Assembly (NCBI RefSeq): GCF_964199755.1 | Contig: NC_133906.1 | Span: 21,265,419 to 21,329,418, forward strand | Source: Larus michahellis | Taxonomy: Eukaryota; Chordata; Aves; Charadriiformes; Laridae | Direction of reading: 5' to 3' | Length of the DNA stretch: 64,000 nt | In this document: one piece after another, positions 53,201 through 64,000 of the stretch | Numbering within the stretch: the stretch's first letter is position 1 | Layout of the letters: every line of letters starts with the position of its first letter | Translations under genes and position numbers: made by a program | The notes under the pieces: generated by a model | What the model saw: the letters and a program-made list of their open reading frames with translations, nothing else | Databases searched by the model: none | Told to the model about the DNA's origin: nothing

Positions 53201-54869
53201 CTCCATCAGAATTAGGCTCAGATCTCACACCCGTAGCTCCTCGTAAGGCTGATATAAACAAGGTGAATCCTGCATTTTGTCGCACAATTAAGCTTTATGT
53301 TGCTCTGTAAGATTTTTGACGATCCTTCCACATAATGGCAGTCAAAGACAACTATTTCCTAGCGTTAATGAGTTTTAATTAAGTCCTTTCATGACATTAT
53401 AGCTCAAAAAAACATTTTTAATAACTATGGTAATCAGCTGCTAACTAGAAACAAGATACAGTTTCTCATGCACGGGCAGCTCGTTATTTAAGATAAGTGG
53501 CAAAAATAAGCCAAGGTTACAAAGTGCAGTAGCTTAACAGCTCTCACCTTAAAAAAAAATATTCTTTTCAATATTTGAATCTATCTTCATTAACCTACAA
53601 GCAAAAGCAATCAAAGAGAGTAATTAAAAATTATTTCTTTCTTCCCCTCCCCAGCTTGATCTCTAGGGGTGCATAACACACAAAAAAACCCCTAACAAAA
53701 ATTTAACTAAGTGTATCCAACTCCCAAGCCCGCAAAACAAGTTAACAGAAACTCTTGTACTAAAAATTGCAGAAGAAACACCTACGGACTTTAAAACAAA
53801 AAAAGATTTTGAATGAGATCACAAATGGGTAATATTTATGAGTCAAACATGTTACAGAAATATCCTTTTTCAGAAGTCTCATTTTTTGCATGTCTACTAT
53901 TCTCCCTCACTTACTGACACTTACGTGCACTAAACAACCACCAAAAAAAACCCTAAACAACAAAAAAAAGCTTTTTTTCCACTTTATTCTCCCAATCACA
54001 TTATTTATGCACCAGGTTCCCCCCACACACACCCCCAAAAAGATAGCACAACCAAAAGACACGCATGGCTCTGAGAGCGACCATCTGTCACAAGCGTACT
54101 TAGCGCACAGAGCTACTCTCGAGCACAGAAAATAAACTGTAAATTCTCATCACATACCTTATTTTAAATGACTACAGAAGGTCTTAAAAATCGACTAACG
54201 TGACATTAATCAGGGAAGAGAGAAAAAAAATCCCTGTTCTTCGCCTTACGGAGAGGCTGCTTCTTACATAAGCATTACCATATGCCTCAGGGCCGGTCTC
54301 CAGGAGGGAATAACCGCCCCCCCCCTCGCCTTCCCACCTGGATCCAGGGACACACCGCTCGGCTCTCCCCCCTAACGGCCCGCGGCGTCCGGCCACCAGA
54401 AAAATAAGGGAAAACCTGCGGAAACCAGGCGGTGGAGCCAGACCCCGGCGAGGGCGGGGAGCCCCGCAACCCCCCCCTCTCCAGCGCAGCCAGCCCCTGG
54501 CCGAGGGCTGCGGGCCCGAGCCCGGCTCCGCCGCCGGGTAGACTCTACCACCCCCTCTCCGTGCTCGCTCCCCAAACCGGCGACTGATTTCCTGCCGCGT
54601 TCGCCCACGGGGCTGCTGAAAACCAACCCCCCCCCACCCCCGCCGCCTCCTTCCCTGGGTCCGGCGCGGCTCCGCCGCCTCTGAACTCTAGTAACCCCCC
54701 GCCGCGCTCGCGGCGGGCGGAGGGAAGGGAGAGACGGAGGCGGGGTACGGAGAGGCGATGCGCACCGGGAAGGCCGGGGAAGCCCCGCCACATGAACGTG
54801 GGGACACGGACACGCGTGGGAGCCGCGGCAGCGCGCCCCGCGTGTCTGAGGCGGCGGGTGGGGAATCAC

Positions 54870-55070
54870 CTGGGCCGGCGGGGTTGCCGCCGCCTCCTCC
54901 TCCTCCGACTCTTGCTCCGGCTCCGCGCCTCACAGCAACGGCGGCGGCGGCTGGGTGCCCGGCGGCGGCGGCGGCGGCAGAGCGGCTCCTGGAGGCAGCA
55001 TGGCCGCGCCGCGCCGCCTCAGGGCGCCGCCGACACCCCACGGCCCCGCGGACGGGCGGCCATGGCCCCG
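54870..55070 (-). other. RNF145: Probable RNF145 non-coding exon 1 (5' UTR)
   Basis: A GC-rich block within the CpG island ends in GGCCCAG/GTGATTCC on the minus strand, giving a candidate donor at 54869-54868. The transcription start is not visible, so the 5' limit is approximate. Spliced to exon 2, the frame of MAAKEK has a TGA at 54932-54930 and no ATG between, which agrees with exon 1 being non-coding. Short CGG/CCG runs occur at about 54938-54980. The donor is weaker than the internal ones; another first exon is possible. Confidence 0.5.
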
Positions 55071-55099
55071 CTGCCTGCGCGCGCGCGCCGCCCCGCTCC

Positions 55100-55109
55100 G
55101 CGCATGCGC
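55100..55109. promoter_or_regulatory. NRF1-type palindrome GCGCATGCGC
   Basis: This is an exact 10-bp self-complementary match to the NRF1 core, set in the CpG island upstream of the inferred RNF145 leader. NRF1 sites of this form are common in CpG-island promoters. Binding is inferred only from the motif. Confidence 0.6.
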
Positions 55110-57322
55110 CCGCCCCGCCCGCAGCACCGCCCCGCGTGGGGGCGCGAGCGCGCCCCGGAGGCAGCGGGATGCGCGTTTTGAGGGGAAAACGCAGGGTTTC
55201 GGGGTGGAAAACGCGGTTTCAGGCGGAGGAATTTGGCTGGGGAGGCTGCGCTCCGCGGAGCTCTGTTCTTAGCCTTGGGGCAGCTCCGCGCTGGGCGCCC
55301 TGTCGCCAGACTGTTACCCTTTGCTTCCCTCCCTCCTCCCGAAGAGGCAGAGATTTGGGGTTAAATTCCGATGGGAGAGCAGGGGGTTGGGGTTGGTTTT
55401 GGGTCCTCCCGGGACGTGGAGGACCCGTCGGGGCAGCTGCTGCAAGTCTGGAAGGTGACTCACAAGAGTCGTCTGGCAAAATTGGAGGTAGCGTCTGGGC
55501 AGATGCTTGAAAGGCAGCTCTGCTATTTTAATAACATTCTGTGGAACACAAAAATGCTGTATTAATTTCAAACACTGAGGTTGAATCTGTTTTTCCCAGT
55601 GGTGTGGTGCAGAATCTATAGTCACTTTTGTTGTGAGATCAACCAGAAAAATACCAGACTTTTTGTTCTTCTGCCATTGCCATTTTTCAGCCAGAGACCT
55701 GCGCTGGGGACACGCGGCTCCGGGAAGGAGCTGATGCTTCGCACTCTGCACCCACGGCCCTCGCAGGAGAAGTCTCGCTAATATTTACTCACTCTGTAAA
55801 GGTTGCACGGCCAGGTCCTAGCACGCATTCCTAAGTGCTAACGAAAAAATTGTGACCCAAAAAAAGTAATGTTTTTTTACCTTAATACTTGAAAAAATAC
55901 AAAGTCGTGTTGTTTGGGGCGTGAAAAAAACTTCACTGCAGTGAAGAATAAGGGAATACACTGAACTGGAAAATCCTGTAGTTCACAAGGGTTGGGTTAG
56001 CCAGCTTCGTAATTGCTTTTTTCCTTCCATCTCTAATGAGAACTAGAGCGTTCACAGACATAGGTATTAACAATGCTTGGCCTTAAATAAGGGGTTAGGG
56101 TGTCTGTCCACACTCTGCTTTGCAAAACTACCCTTGTCTGAGAACCCAGAGGTTTTCAAAACACCAGAAGAAAAAGGTAGTTTGAACGTGTCTGTGTTAA
56201 CTTTTATCAAAACTGTGGCAGGGCTCTGCCTCGCTGCGTACTCGGGTAGTTGTATTTGGTGTTAACCAAACACCCAAATTCCGTCAGCCCAGAGCTCAGC
56301 AGGAAGGAGACCAAACGGCACAACTGACGGAGCTCTCCTGCATGGAAGCTTGTGCTCAGGCACCATAGAGTTCAGATTATTGATACAATTTTTCACAAGC
56401 TTCAGATTTTAATGCTATTTTAAAAATACCAGGCTTTTTTATTTTAAAGCTTTTAGTTTAAAGCTATCAGTTCGTGCAAGGATTCCTGAACTCAGTAATT
56501 CTCCTTTAGAAAGAACGGTACGCATATCCAGCCAAACTAAGGACATGCATATACATGTGATTATTACTCAGAAGCATTTTGTGCTGTGGTCAGTCTTCTA
56601 AGGTTTATAGAGACCCTCCTGCACAGGGCTTTTCTTGTCAACTGAGTTTCTCTCCTAAGAAGTTAGTTTCCTCCTTTGTCGCTTAACAGGTCCCTGCATG
56701 ACAAGTGCTTGCAACTCTTGTTTTATGCATACTTTTATTAATCATGACACCATCACCTAATTCTTTTGTTGTATCTGGGATAAACTCACTGCTCCAAACC
56801 CTGGACTCCTGCAGTGAACGTAGGAAAAGAGCAACTTCACGAGACTCCAGCCACCCTGTTGTTCTGCCTGGCTCAGCCTACTCACGACTGCGGCATGGCT
56901 CACTACTACTTGCCACAGGGCATCTGAACCAGCTGTCATGTAAGGCATAAGAACTTCAACTTAATTTCTAGGGCCTACTTGTATTTTCATGCCTTACTTG
57001 GAAAAAAAAAATAATCATGAGTCACTTCTTTTCTGTTCTTTGTGGGCTTGTTGGTTCAATGCTGACTGAGGTGAGGGGCGATGGTGCAGGACCTATAAGT
57101 TCTACTGCCCGTCTTCAGTGCTGCTTGACAAGAAAGATGGCAAGCAGCAGAGAGAGACAAATACATAGTGAGAAATGTAGACAGCGACAGCTATTTATAG
57201 GAGATGGAGTGGAAATCTCTAGTATTATTTCAGAAGTATTTATATCATGAAAGTATTGTAGCAAATCACCGAAGTTCTCACTTCAGTTTGCAAGCAAATA
57301 ACTGAACCCCACCTTTATTTCA

Positions 57323-57390
57323 CAGAATCATAGAATCTTCATGGTTGGAAAGGACCTTTGGAGATCATTGAGTCCAACCATACACACACC
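57323..57390 (-). mobile_element. CR1 LINE 3'-end fragment followed by A-rich sequence
   Basis: The words CAGAATCATAGAATC, TGGTTGGAAAGGACCT and GGAGATCATTGAGTCCAACC are the reverse complement of the avian CR1 3' terminus. After about 57380 the sequence turns into an A/C-rich run to about 57450. CR1-like words may resume at 57460 (GCCACTAGAGCATG), so the element may be longer and interrupted. Confidence 0.88.
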
Positions 57391-57450
57391 AAAAAAAGGC
57401 AAAAAAACAAAAAAAAACAAAACCAAAAAAACCCCCACAAACAAACAACC
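57385..57450. repeat. A-rich low-complexity tract
   Basis: This is a run of AAAAAC/AAACAAAA words, with CCCCC, adjoining the CR1 3' end. It may be an expansion inside the element rather than its tail, since the CR1 end lies on the opposite side. Confidence 0.7.
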
Positions 57451-57470
57451 TACAATCTTTGCCACTAGAG

Positions 57471-57507
57471 CATGCTGTCATCGCTCATTTCATGCTGTCA
57501 TCGCTCA
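57471..57507. repeat. Short tandem duplication, 20-bp spacing
   Basis: The 17-base word CATGCTGTCATCGCTCA occurs at 57471-57487 and again at 57491-57507, separated by TTT. It sits at the inner edge of the CR1-related region. Confidence 0.9.
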
Positions 57508-58984
57508 GCATTTAATTCTGAAAACGTGTTAACTTCACAAAAGCACAGGTTTTCTAATGGGCAGCTCAGGTATGTGGCGTTACCACTGTCTTGTCAGGCA
57601 TGTCTTTTTAAAAGCATCTCAACTTTCTGCTTCAGTTTTCTGAAATTTTAAAAGCCTTTCCTGCATTTGACACTGGGTGGATAAGAATTCTGAATTCAAT
57701 GATTGTTTATCTCTCATTATTAACAGAGCAGTTTGGATTCCAAACTTTCAGTGATCAGCAGCTGAGGACTGAAGGGGCCACTATGGTGACATCTCATTAA
57801 AACTTTCAAAAGACCTTCTCAGAGTTCGGATAATGTGGAAGCTTGATTTATCCGTGCGGATGGACAAATGCCAGCACCCCAAATTGCTTACAAAGAAAAT
57901 CCCTCAAAAGAATTCTCAAGAGCAGAAAAATAACACTGACATGGAAGGACATTGCATGCCTAAGGTGGACAATAACATGGGCAGTTTTATTGGAAGCTTT
58001 TTACAAGCCTTTGTTTCAAGAAATATTCATACATACATGTGTTAAAGCAAAGGAATGTCTTAACAAGTAGGTCATATTGCATAATGTCAGACAAAAGTTA
58101 AATAATGCAAAAATTAATATTGCCTGCAAAACCTAATTTGGTGCCTCGTGTGTATGCCTTATAATACTGATGGCAGACAGCCCCCAAAGCCTGTGTGTTC
58201 TCTTCTTGCCATCTCATCCCAGTCACTAAACAAAGGAACACATGAACTTTAATTCCTGCAGAAACATATACCCAGACACAGGAACTGGGAGCATTACTGG
58301 GTACAACAGCAACAGAGCCAGTTCATCTGTTTCTCTGAGGTACCTACTCTTACTCTGTAGCCCCATCTCAGAAATTATCCTGCTTTTCCCTATCTGTGAC
58401 CCCATTTGCTAAATCACTTTGCTTCCCATCAACCCTCATTTTTCCTCTCATTCTCACTGCTTTTCAGAGCTCTTTCTAGCAATTCAGCTAGTTCCAGTTT
58501 CTCAATTTCGTATTTATTTTCACTCTCTTCAGGAAACCACTTCTGCAGTATTTCTGATAATTACATATCTCATATGATTACATATATTTTTACCACTTTC
58601 ATAACACTGGAGAGTGCTGACTCCAAACAAATAAACAGCTGCTGTGATTTACAACTTACCTAAAGGAAAGCCATACCAATCTCTGTGCCGAGAAGCTAGA
58701 GAGCTGGGTGGTGATGTAAGGAAAGTGATGAATCAGGTTTTGTTCCGCAAACAAAAGAATCACAGTTCTCTCCCAAGCTCCCTTGCCAGTGGGGCATAAT
58801 CTAGAATACAAAGAATCGAAGTAAATAAAATAAAAATAATTGGGCTGAATAGTGGCAGAAGAATAACAGTTGCATTCAGAAAGTGAAGAATCATATGGTA
58901 TACTGGTACAAACCTCTAGTATGTACAGCATCTCACAGTGCCAACATTAATTAAATAATCCTAAAAAAACTCCTGTAAGGAAAC

Positions 58985-59240
58985 TGTATAAACATCATTC
59001 TAACCTCCACTTTACTGATAAGGAAGCCGGGACAGAGACTTACTGTATTAGTGATAACTTGAAAATGTGTTTCATTTCAAACTTGAGACATTTCCATGTC
59101 TCCAGCTCAGCTGCTAAAGTGCATCACATTATTGAACACTGGAAATTCAGCTCTCAGTGTTTTGCCCAGAGTCACACAGTGCCTCAGAATCAGAGCTCGC
59201 ATTTAAACGCAGCATTTCTAGGGCACAGTGATGGCAGTGT
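58985..59240 (+). mobile_element. MIR-like SINE relic, apparently interrupted
   Basis: The left part, CTCCACTTTACTGATAAGGA then GCCGGGACAGAGACTTACTG (to about 59045), matches the start of the MIR core. The right part, TTTTGCCCAGAGTCACACAG then CAGAATCAGAGCTCGCATTT (from about 59158), matches its continuation. About 110 unrelated bases lie between, so the element looks split by an insertion. Confidence 0.6.
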
Positions 59241-61744
59241 CCAGTAAACCATGCTGGCTGTTGTATTACGTTGAAGCGGTCATGAACAGCACAGGAGGCT
59301 TGCACACACATCTGCATTGGGCTGGCACCACTTGGGGGGTACAGACTTGAGGAGCCGGACATTCTCAGACATCATTGCTTTTACCGCCTGCTTAGAACAA
59401 ATTATAAAACAGAGAAAAGGGACCGGAGAAAAGTAATAAATGATAATGAATTGCAGGGAATAGTAAAAAGAGTCAAGAGGGGAAACTGAAAAGCATAAAT
59501 CAGATTAAGAGTAAAATTCACTGGTACCAAGCTGTATTTTAAGGATTCTTCTATTTCTAGTGAAAAATATGAGCTCTGCTCTAGATTTTTTCCTAACGTG
59601 GGTTCAATTTAGAAGTGGGGTACAGAGACTGGCACATATTCAAATGAGTTTTCTGAACCAAAAAGCAATTTGTGGAAAAAAAAAAAAGAAGTTGCAAAAC
59701 CTTGAAATCTGGGATGTTAGCCCATTCATAGCCTGCATCACATTGACATCCACACTGACTCTCCACCATTAAAGACACTGAATATAACAAATATTTAGCA
59801 TCTCTCAGGCCTGCAATGTCATCACCTTTCGCTAACTCCTTAGATCACCCAGAGATGTGATCTAATCCATCTCTTAATTCTCAAAGCAACCTTTTGAGCT
59901 TTCCACACAGTTTTCAGCTTTAAATGATGATTTTACAGGGTTCTTACCTAGCATCCCCGAGTCGCTACTGGGAATTTTGCTCTCTTATATGCAGCATGAA
60001 CAGCAATTTAGGAAATGAGTGCCTCTGCTTCTGCAGTTATGCACAGGAGTGTATTCCTCAAAATGCTCAGAAATGCTTGCTGTGAACATGAGGCACTGGA
60101 AGGGAGCCAGCAGGCATCAATTTGACATGCAGTCACTTTTTTTATTTCACCCTGGAGCATCCCAGGATGAGTGCACATCAAGGTGAAAGGGAACGTGCAT
60201 TTGCTTCAAAATTTCCCCACTACTTTTCCTTCCTCCTTGCTCTGCTAGTTTACCACAGTGTAAATTCAGAGAGTACCACCATAAAACAAACTCCTCAGTA
60301 CAAAAAAAAAAAGATTATGCTGTTTGGGCTCTGAATTGTAATTATATGGTCTTAGTCAAATTACTTTACTACTTTGCATTTATTAATGTTAGGATTGAGC
60401 ACCACCATGCGTTTTCACAGCTAAGTAAAAGGACATATTTATCTGCGCCACATGAAAGTCGTCAGGATCAGAGTATTTTTCAACAGTGCCTAGAACAATG
60501 ATGTCCTAGTGATAGCTCAGGATACTAAAACACCAGTATCATACCAGAAATGAAATATGCATAAATACTTTTTTTCATATTCCTCATCAAACAGAAAAGA
60601 AATCCAACCCAAAACCAAAATCTTACTGCCTCCTCTTCAAGAGAGCTTTTTAAAAGCCAACCAGAAATAAAAAAATATATATATATAAAAGATAACAAAT
60701 AGAGAAGCAATCACAGTATATATCCTTTTCGTAGCCTGAATTTTTAAACAGGCCTGGAGGGTGCATAGTTTTATGACAGGGTGTGACTTCAATTACTAGT
60801 TGCAGCTTTGGAAGTTTTCCAGCACTACTGTAATGCGCTGCCTGGATGTGGAGGACAACTGTGTGTCGTGAAAGGAAAAAGAAACCCCTTCATGACTGGG
60901 ATACATATACAGTGACTGGTTTTACACGGATTTACCTGCAATCAGAAGCTAAACTCAACACAAACAGACACTACTGTAGTCTCCCATTTGTACTGCTCTT
61001 TTGGAAACGGAAGTGCTTTTATGCTAAAACCTGATTACAGAACAGAACTCAAAATACATATCCAGGCAGCAAATACATTAAATTCATATCCGCTCAGGAA
61101 AGAAATCAGACTTCTGCATGTTTTTTGTTTATACTGCACTTCTTCACTGAGATTTACTACCGTGGGAACGTCTCTTAAAAGTTATGGCAGGCATTCTGAA
61201 GAAACTTGTACTTGGTGCATGGCTGCTTACCTCTGCTCTTTTGTTCTCTTCCCTATTCATCACCAAACAAAAGAGAGAGAAAAAAATTATCTAACTTCTC
61301 TGCAGAGCAAGGCCCAAGATGAGGGAGGACTGAAACTCTCATTTCCTCCCCCAAATTTAACAGCGTCTCTGCTGATGCCAAGGTGAATTGCAGTCTGTAT
61401 CATATATAAGAAATTTCACATATATAAGAAACCAGACTTTACCACTGAACTTTTTTTTTCCTTTAAACTATTTCTGCAAAGCAGAATACCCAACTGTAAA
61501 AGGCCACACTTGTGCAAAATACTTATTTTTCATCTGTTGTCCATGCGCAAAACCACTGCAGCTGAAGCCAGTTCCCAAGAATCCCAAGAGCAGCTGAGTA
61601 GGGCCCCTCAATTCAACAGACGCAAAAAGATAATATGCCTGTAAGAGTCAGCTTAGAAGCCAAGAAAGTTTTGAGTCAGGATCTCTGAGTACAGAGCAAT
61701 CTCCCTTCAAGGTTAATAATGAAAAGGGACGCTGGTGGCCTCCA

Positions 61745-62700
61745 TGGGGCCCAGGCTGAGCTCTGGGGGGGCTCCAGTGCCAGTCAGCCTCGCCGCCGGC
61801 GACGAGGGGAGCCCGGGGGCCGGGGTAGGACCCTTGCTCCGTGGCTGCCACGAATTTTACCTCGCAAAACCGCCATTTCATGCGTGAAGGCGACAGGAGC
61901 AGCCCCGAGGAGCTCCCCTCAGGCGGGCAAAGCTGTTCTCGTTAAAGAGGTGAAACCTCTCCCTCGCCTCACGGCCTGCCCGGTACCAGAACAGGCAGGA
62001 TCACCCCGCCCTCCCCAACACGGCTCGGTCAGCGGTGACCGGGCCCGCCGGGACAAGCAGCGCCCGCTCCGGGAGGCCGAGGCCGGGGCCGCCGCCGCCG
62101 GCCGCCCCGCGCTCCCACGGCGACGCCGCCGCCCGCCGAGCGGGAAACCCGCGGCACTTCCGGGCGGCTGCGGGCGCCGCGCGCTGCCTGCCCCCTCCCG
62201 CTTCCTGTTGGGCGCCAGTTCCGCTTCCGGTGCGGCGGATCCCGGGACGGCGCCGGTTCCGTTGCCAGGGTGAGGGGCCGCATCGCGCTGCCGAGGGGCG
62301 GGGGAGGGAGGCGGATCGGCGGCACAGTGACGCGGGGGGTAGAGCCGTCGTGTCCCCCCATCGCCGGGGCGGCCAGGTGGGGCTGGATCTGAACCCGTCC
62401 GTGTGCGGCGGAGGCCGGGCTTTACCTGGCCGGGATGAGGCAGGGCCGGTCGCGGCGTGGGGGCGCCTGTCTCGGCCGGGTCGGTACCCCCGTAACGCTT
62501 GCGGGGCGGGAGCGGGTCCCCAGGCCCGACGGCAGCCTGCGGGCCCTCCCCGGCCTTGTCGCTGCTGGGGCAGCCCCGGCGGGAGACCGGGGAGAGGCGA
62601 CCCTCGGCTGGTGCTCCTGCGGCGGCTGCCCGGGGACGTGGTTGCAGTGGTGGCCGACACCGAGCAGCTTCTGATTTTAAACCCCGCTCCTCCACCTGTT
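61745..62700. promoter_or_regulatory. CpG-island promoter of the next gene, probably UBLCP1
   Basis: This is CpG-dense sequence without a TATA box. ETS-type sites occur at 62156-62162 (CTTCCGG), 62210-62215 (CTTCCT) and 62224-62230 (CTTCCGG). A YY1-like word (AAATGGCGG on the minus strand) lies at about 61870-61878. Large open frames on both strands here are composition artefacts. The assignment to UBLCP1 rests on remembered gene order (EBF1, RNF145, UBLCP1, IL12B), not on coding sequence. Confidence 0.65.
62200..62269 (+). other. UBLCP1: Candidate non-coding first exon of UBLCP1, 5' part of gene
   Basis: A consensus donor, CCAGG/GTGAGG, lies at 62270 on the plus strand directly downstream of the ETS-site cluster. 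The start of the exon is a guess from promoter layout. No ATG of UBLCP1, and nothing resembling its N-terminal ubiquitin-like domain, occurs before the window ends. This agrees with a 5' UTR exon followed by a long first intron. Identity is inferred from synteny. Confidence 0.4.
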
Positions 62701-64000
62701 GCAGCATAATGAAAGTACTGCGGTCCCGTCTGCGCATTAGGGCACTTTCTGTGTTTTGGGGGTTTTATGTGGCTTAGTGAAACTTAAAGGTGCGGATGGC
62801 TCTCTTCAGATCTTCCAAGAAAAGTGGGGTAATGTGACAATTTGATTGCAAAACCACAACTTTAACACTTTCTCTGTCCCAGTGACCTTCCAACCCGTTG
62901 ACTCTGGGTGGTCCAAGGGGCTTGTAAAGGCTCTGAAAATGTAATTAACCAAAGCAGGCTTCGTTTCAGTAAGCTCCACTTTCGCACGGCATCTAGCCCT
63001 GGTGGTGGAAACTTTGAAAATGCCTGTGACTTTCTCTGCTCCTATTGTGTTTTCCTGTAATCTTTGATTCTCATGTCCACACTCATTCCCCTTAGCGTTT
63101 TGGCATTGAGTAAAGGTGTCTTTTTTCTGCTTGGCATTTCTAATAACCCTTATCTGGACAGGACTGTAATTCAGTAAGGACAGACAGCTGGTCAAGTGCT
63201 CAGCTTTGGGAGGGATGATCTTTGCAGTTTAGTGCTGGACAGAGACTTGAGAAATTCCCTTACAGTTCTTGCCCTGTGCATTTTCTTGCAGAATGATTTG
63301 AGGTGTACGGCACAGGTGAGAAAACAGACAATAAATTCTTTCTGTAAACTTAGTCTAAGGGTTATGGACAGGGATAATTTATGATAAAGACCCTATGTAT
63401 CAAGAGTGCCTGATGCTATGCAGCCTCAACCTCAGTTTAATTTCTTGGTGCTTCTAAGACCCCTTTTCCATGAGTCTTTTCCACAGGATAATACCAGGTC
63501 CCTGTCTGATTTGGCGGGGGGGAGGAAGAAAATTTCATTTTTCTGTGATACCGGTTTTCCTCTTCAATTTGTTTTTAGGGCTTTTAGAGGGAATAGTGTG
63601 GAGGTGTAGCTTCTAGTGTCCTCAGCAAGCAGGTTGTATCTAGCCCTCTATTTCTCACCTGGTCTGAGCTTGGTGGGTATGCCTGAGTAATTTGTTCACT
63701 CCTAATTATTCCTTCTTAATTCCTATATAAATGAGAATTATTTTGTCTGAGAGCAGGTAACCTTCGAGAATATGATGCCAGGGAGGAAGAGGAATCAGAT
63801 TTTGGGATTCTGAGATTTTTCAGAATTACCAGACCTGTATTTCTTGGTGTAATGCATTTCTTGAAGGTGGATAGCCTCAGTTTTTTTCACAGGTCTGCTC
63901 CGTCTTCTTTGTGAATATCAAGTCTTTCGAGGACAGTCTTACCATTAGTGGTGCAGAGGCCTTCTCTGCATCTCCTGACAGTCTGTAAACAGCCTTTTCA
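62270..64000 (+). other. Probable first intron of the right-hand gene
   Basis: Apart from the CpG-island remainder to about 62.7 kb, this stretch is unique sequence. It has no recognisable exon, repeat or RNA gene on either strand. A pyrimidine-rich CACCTGTTGCAG at 62694-62705 resembles an acceptor, but what follows does not encode UBLCP1. Confidence 0.4.

Larger units (their letters stand above)
46201..54869 (-). other. RNF145: RNF145 intron 1
   Basis: This is about 8.7 kb between the inferred non-coding exon and the start-codon exon. It is AT-rich, with no coding exon recognised. It holds a 32-bp perfect palindrome (46769-46800) and a 15-base G run (50245-50259). The last ~0.6 kb, 54.3-54.87 kb, is CpG-rich promoter shoulder. 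Confidence 0.6.
54650..55280. promoter_or_regulatory. CpG-island promoter of RNF145
   Basis: The segment is dense in CpG, with many GGGCGG/CCGCCC boxes and no TATA box, as expected of a housekeeping-type promoter. A perfect GCGCATGCGC (the NRF1 consensus core) lies at 55100-55109, just upstream of the inferred first exon on the minus strand. A CCATGG palindrome at 55060-55065 gives ATG on both strands. I see no evidence of a plus-strand gene start with a good donor here. Confidence 0.75.
55281..61740. other. Intergenic region between RNF145 and the right-hand CpG island
   Basis: This is about 6.5 kb with no supported gene. It holds the CR1 3' fragment at 57.3 kb, the interrupted MIR relic at 59.0-59.2 kb, an AT dinucleotide run at about 60674-60687, and a direct repeat of CATATATAAGAAA at 61401-61413 and 61419-61431. 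The rest is unique AT-rich sequence. Confidence 0.7.

Noticed and set aside
54758..55510. A 250-codon plus-strand open frame over the RNF145 CpG island
   Set aside because: It is Ala/Pro/Arg-rich because of GC-rich composition, has no family resemblance, and overlaps the inferred leader on the other strand.
61919..62737. A 272-codon minus-strand open frame, and similar long frames on the other strands, at the second CpG island
   Set aside because: Stop codons are rare in CpG-island sequence. The translations are low-complexity Pro/Ala/Arg/Gly, with no domain and no splice logic.
62694..62770. A splice acceptor and start codon of UBLCP1 (CACCTGTTGCAG then ATGAAAG)
   Set aside because: The short frame that follows ends after 22 codons and does not resemble the ubiquitin-like domain of UBLCP1.
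1..64000. CRISPR arrays, tRNA or rRNA genes, bacterial operons and viral genes
   Set aside because: None is visible. The window is an ordinary vertebrate locus, and the only repeats are small tandem repeats and LINE/SINE relics.

Overview
The window is vertebrate nuclear DNA and most likely avian. Genes are interrupted by GT-AG introns with poly-pyrimidine acceptors, repeats are sparse, and two short LINE fragments carry the 3' end typical of avian CR1 (TTCTATGATT-type terminus). Only faded relics of MIR-like SINEs and an L3-like CR1 are otherwise visible. I see no prokaryotic, plasmid or viral gene.

One gene fills most of the window: RNF145, on the minus strand. It is a polytopic ER-membrane RING-H2 E3 ubiquitin ligase of the TRC8 family. 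I could place all ten coding exons with consistent splice phases. They run from the ATG at 46170 to the TAA at 9219-9221 and give a 689-residue protein. A non-coding first exon probably lies in the CpG island at about 54.87-55.1 kb. The last exon continues into a ~1.2 kb 3' UTR with an AATAAA signal at 8027-8032. The YLYF tetrapeptide falls at residues 81-84 and the RING cysteines and histidines run from C537 to C574.

Layout. 1-8 kb: intergenic, with a CpG-rich patch at about 1.98-2.37 kb and AT-rich blocks that look like conserved regulatory DNA. By remembered vertebrate gene order this would be the upstream flank of EBF1, but no EBF1 exon is in the window. 8.0-55.1 kb: RNF145 and its introns, which hold a CR1, a MIR relic, an L3-like relic, two small tandem repeats and a 32-bp perfect palindrome. 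55.2-61.7 kb: intergenic, with a CR1 fragment and an interrupted MIR relic. 61.75-62.7 kb: a second CpG island with several ETS-type sites and a plus-strand splice donor at 62270. This is probably the promoter and non-coding first exon of the next gene; order suggests UBLCP1, whose coding exons would lie beyond 64 kb.

How the genes work together: RNF145 acts in sterol-regulated ER protein degradation. The neighbours are placed by conserved order, not by shared function. I found no convincing new system. The items most worth checking are the upstream reading frames in the RNF145 leader, the SOX/POU-like element in the left flank, the 32-bp palindrome, the two intronic tandem repeats and the apparently interrupted MIR.
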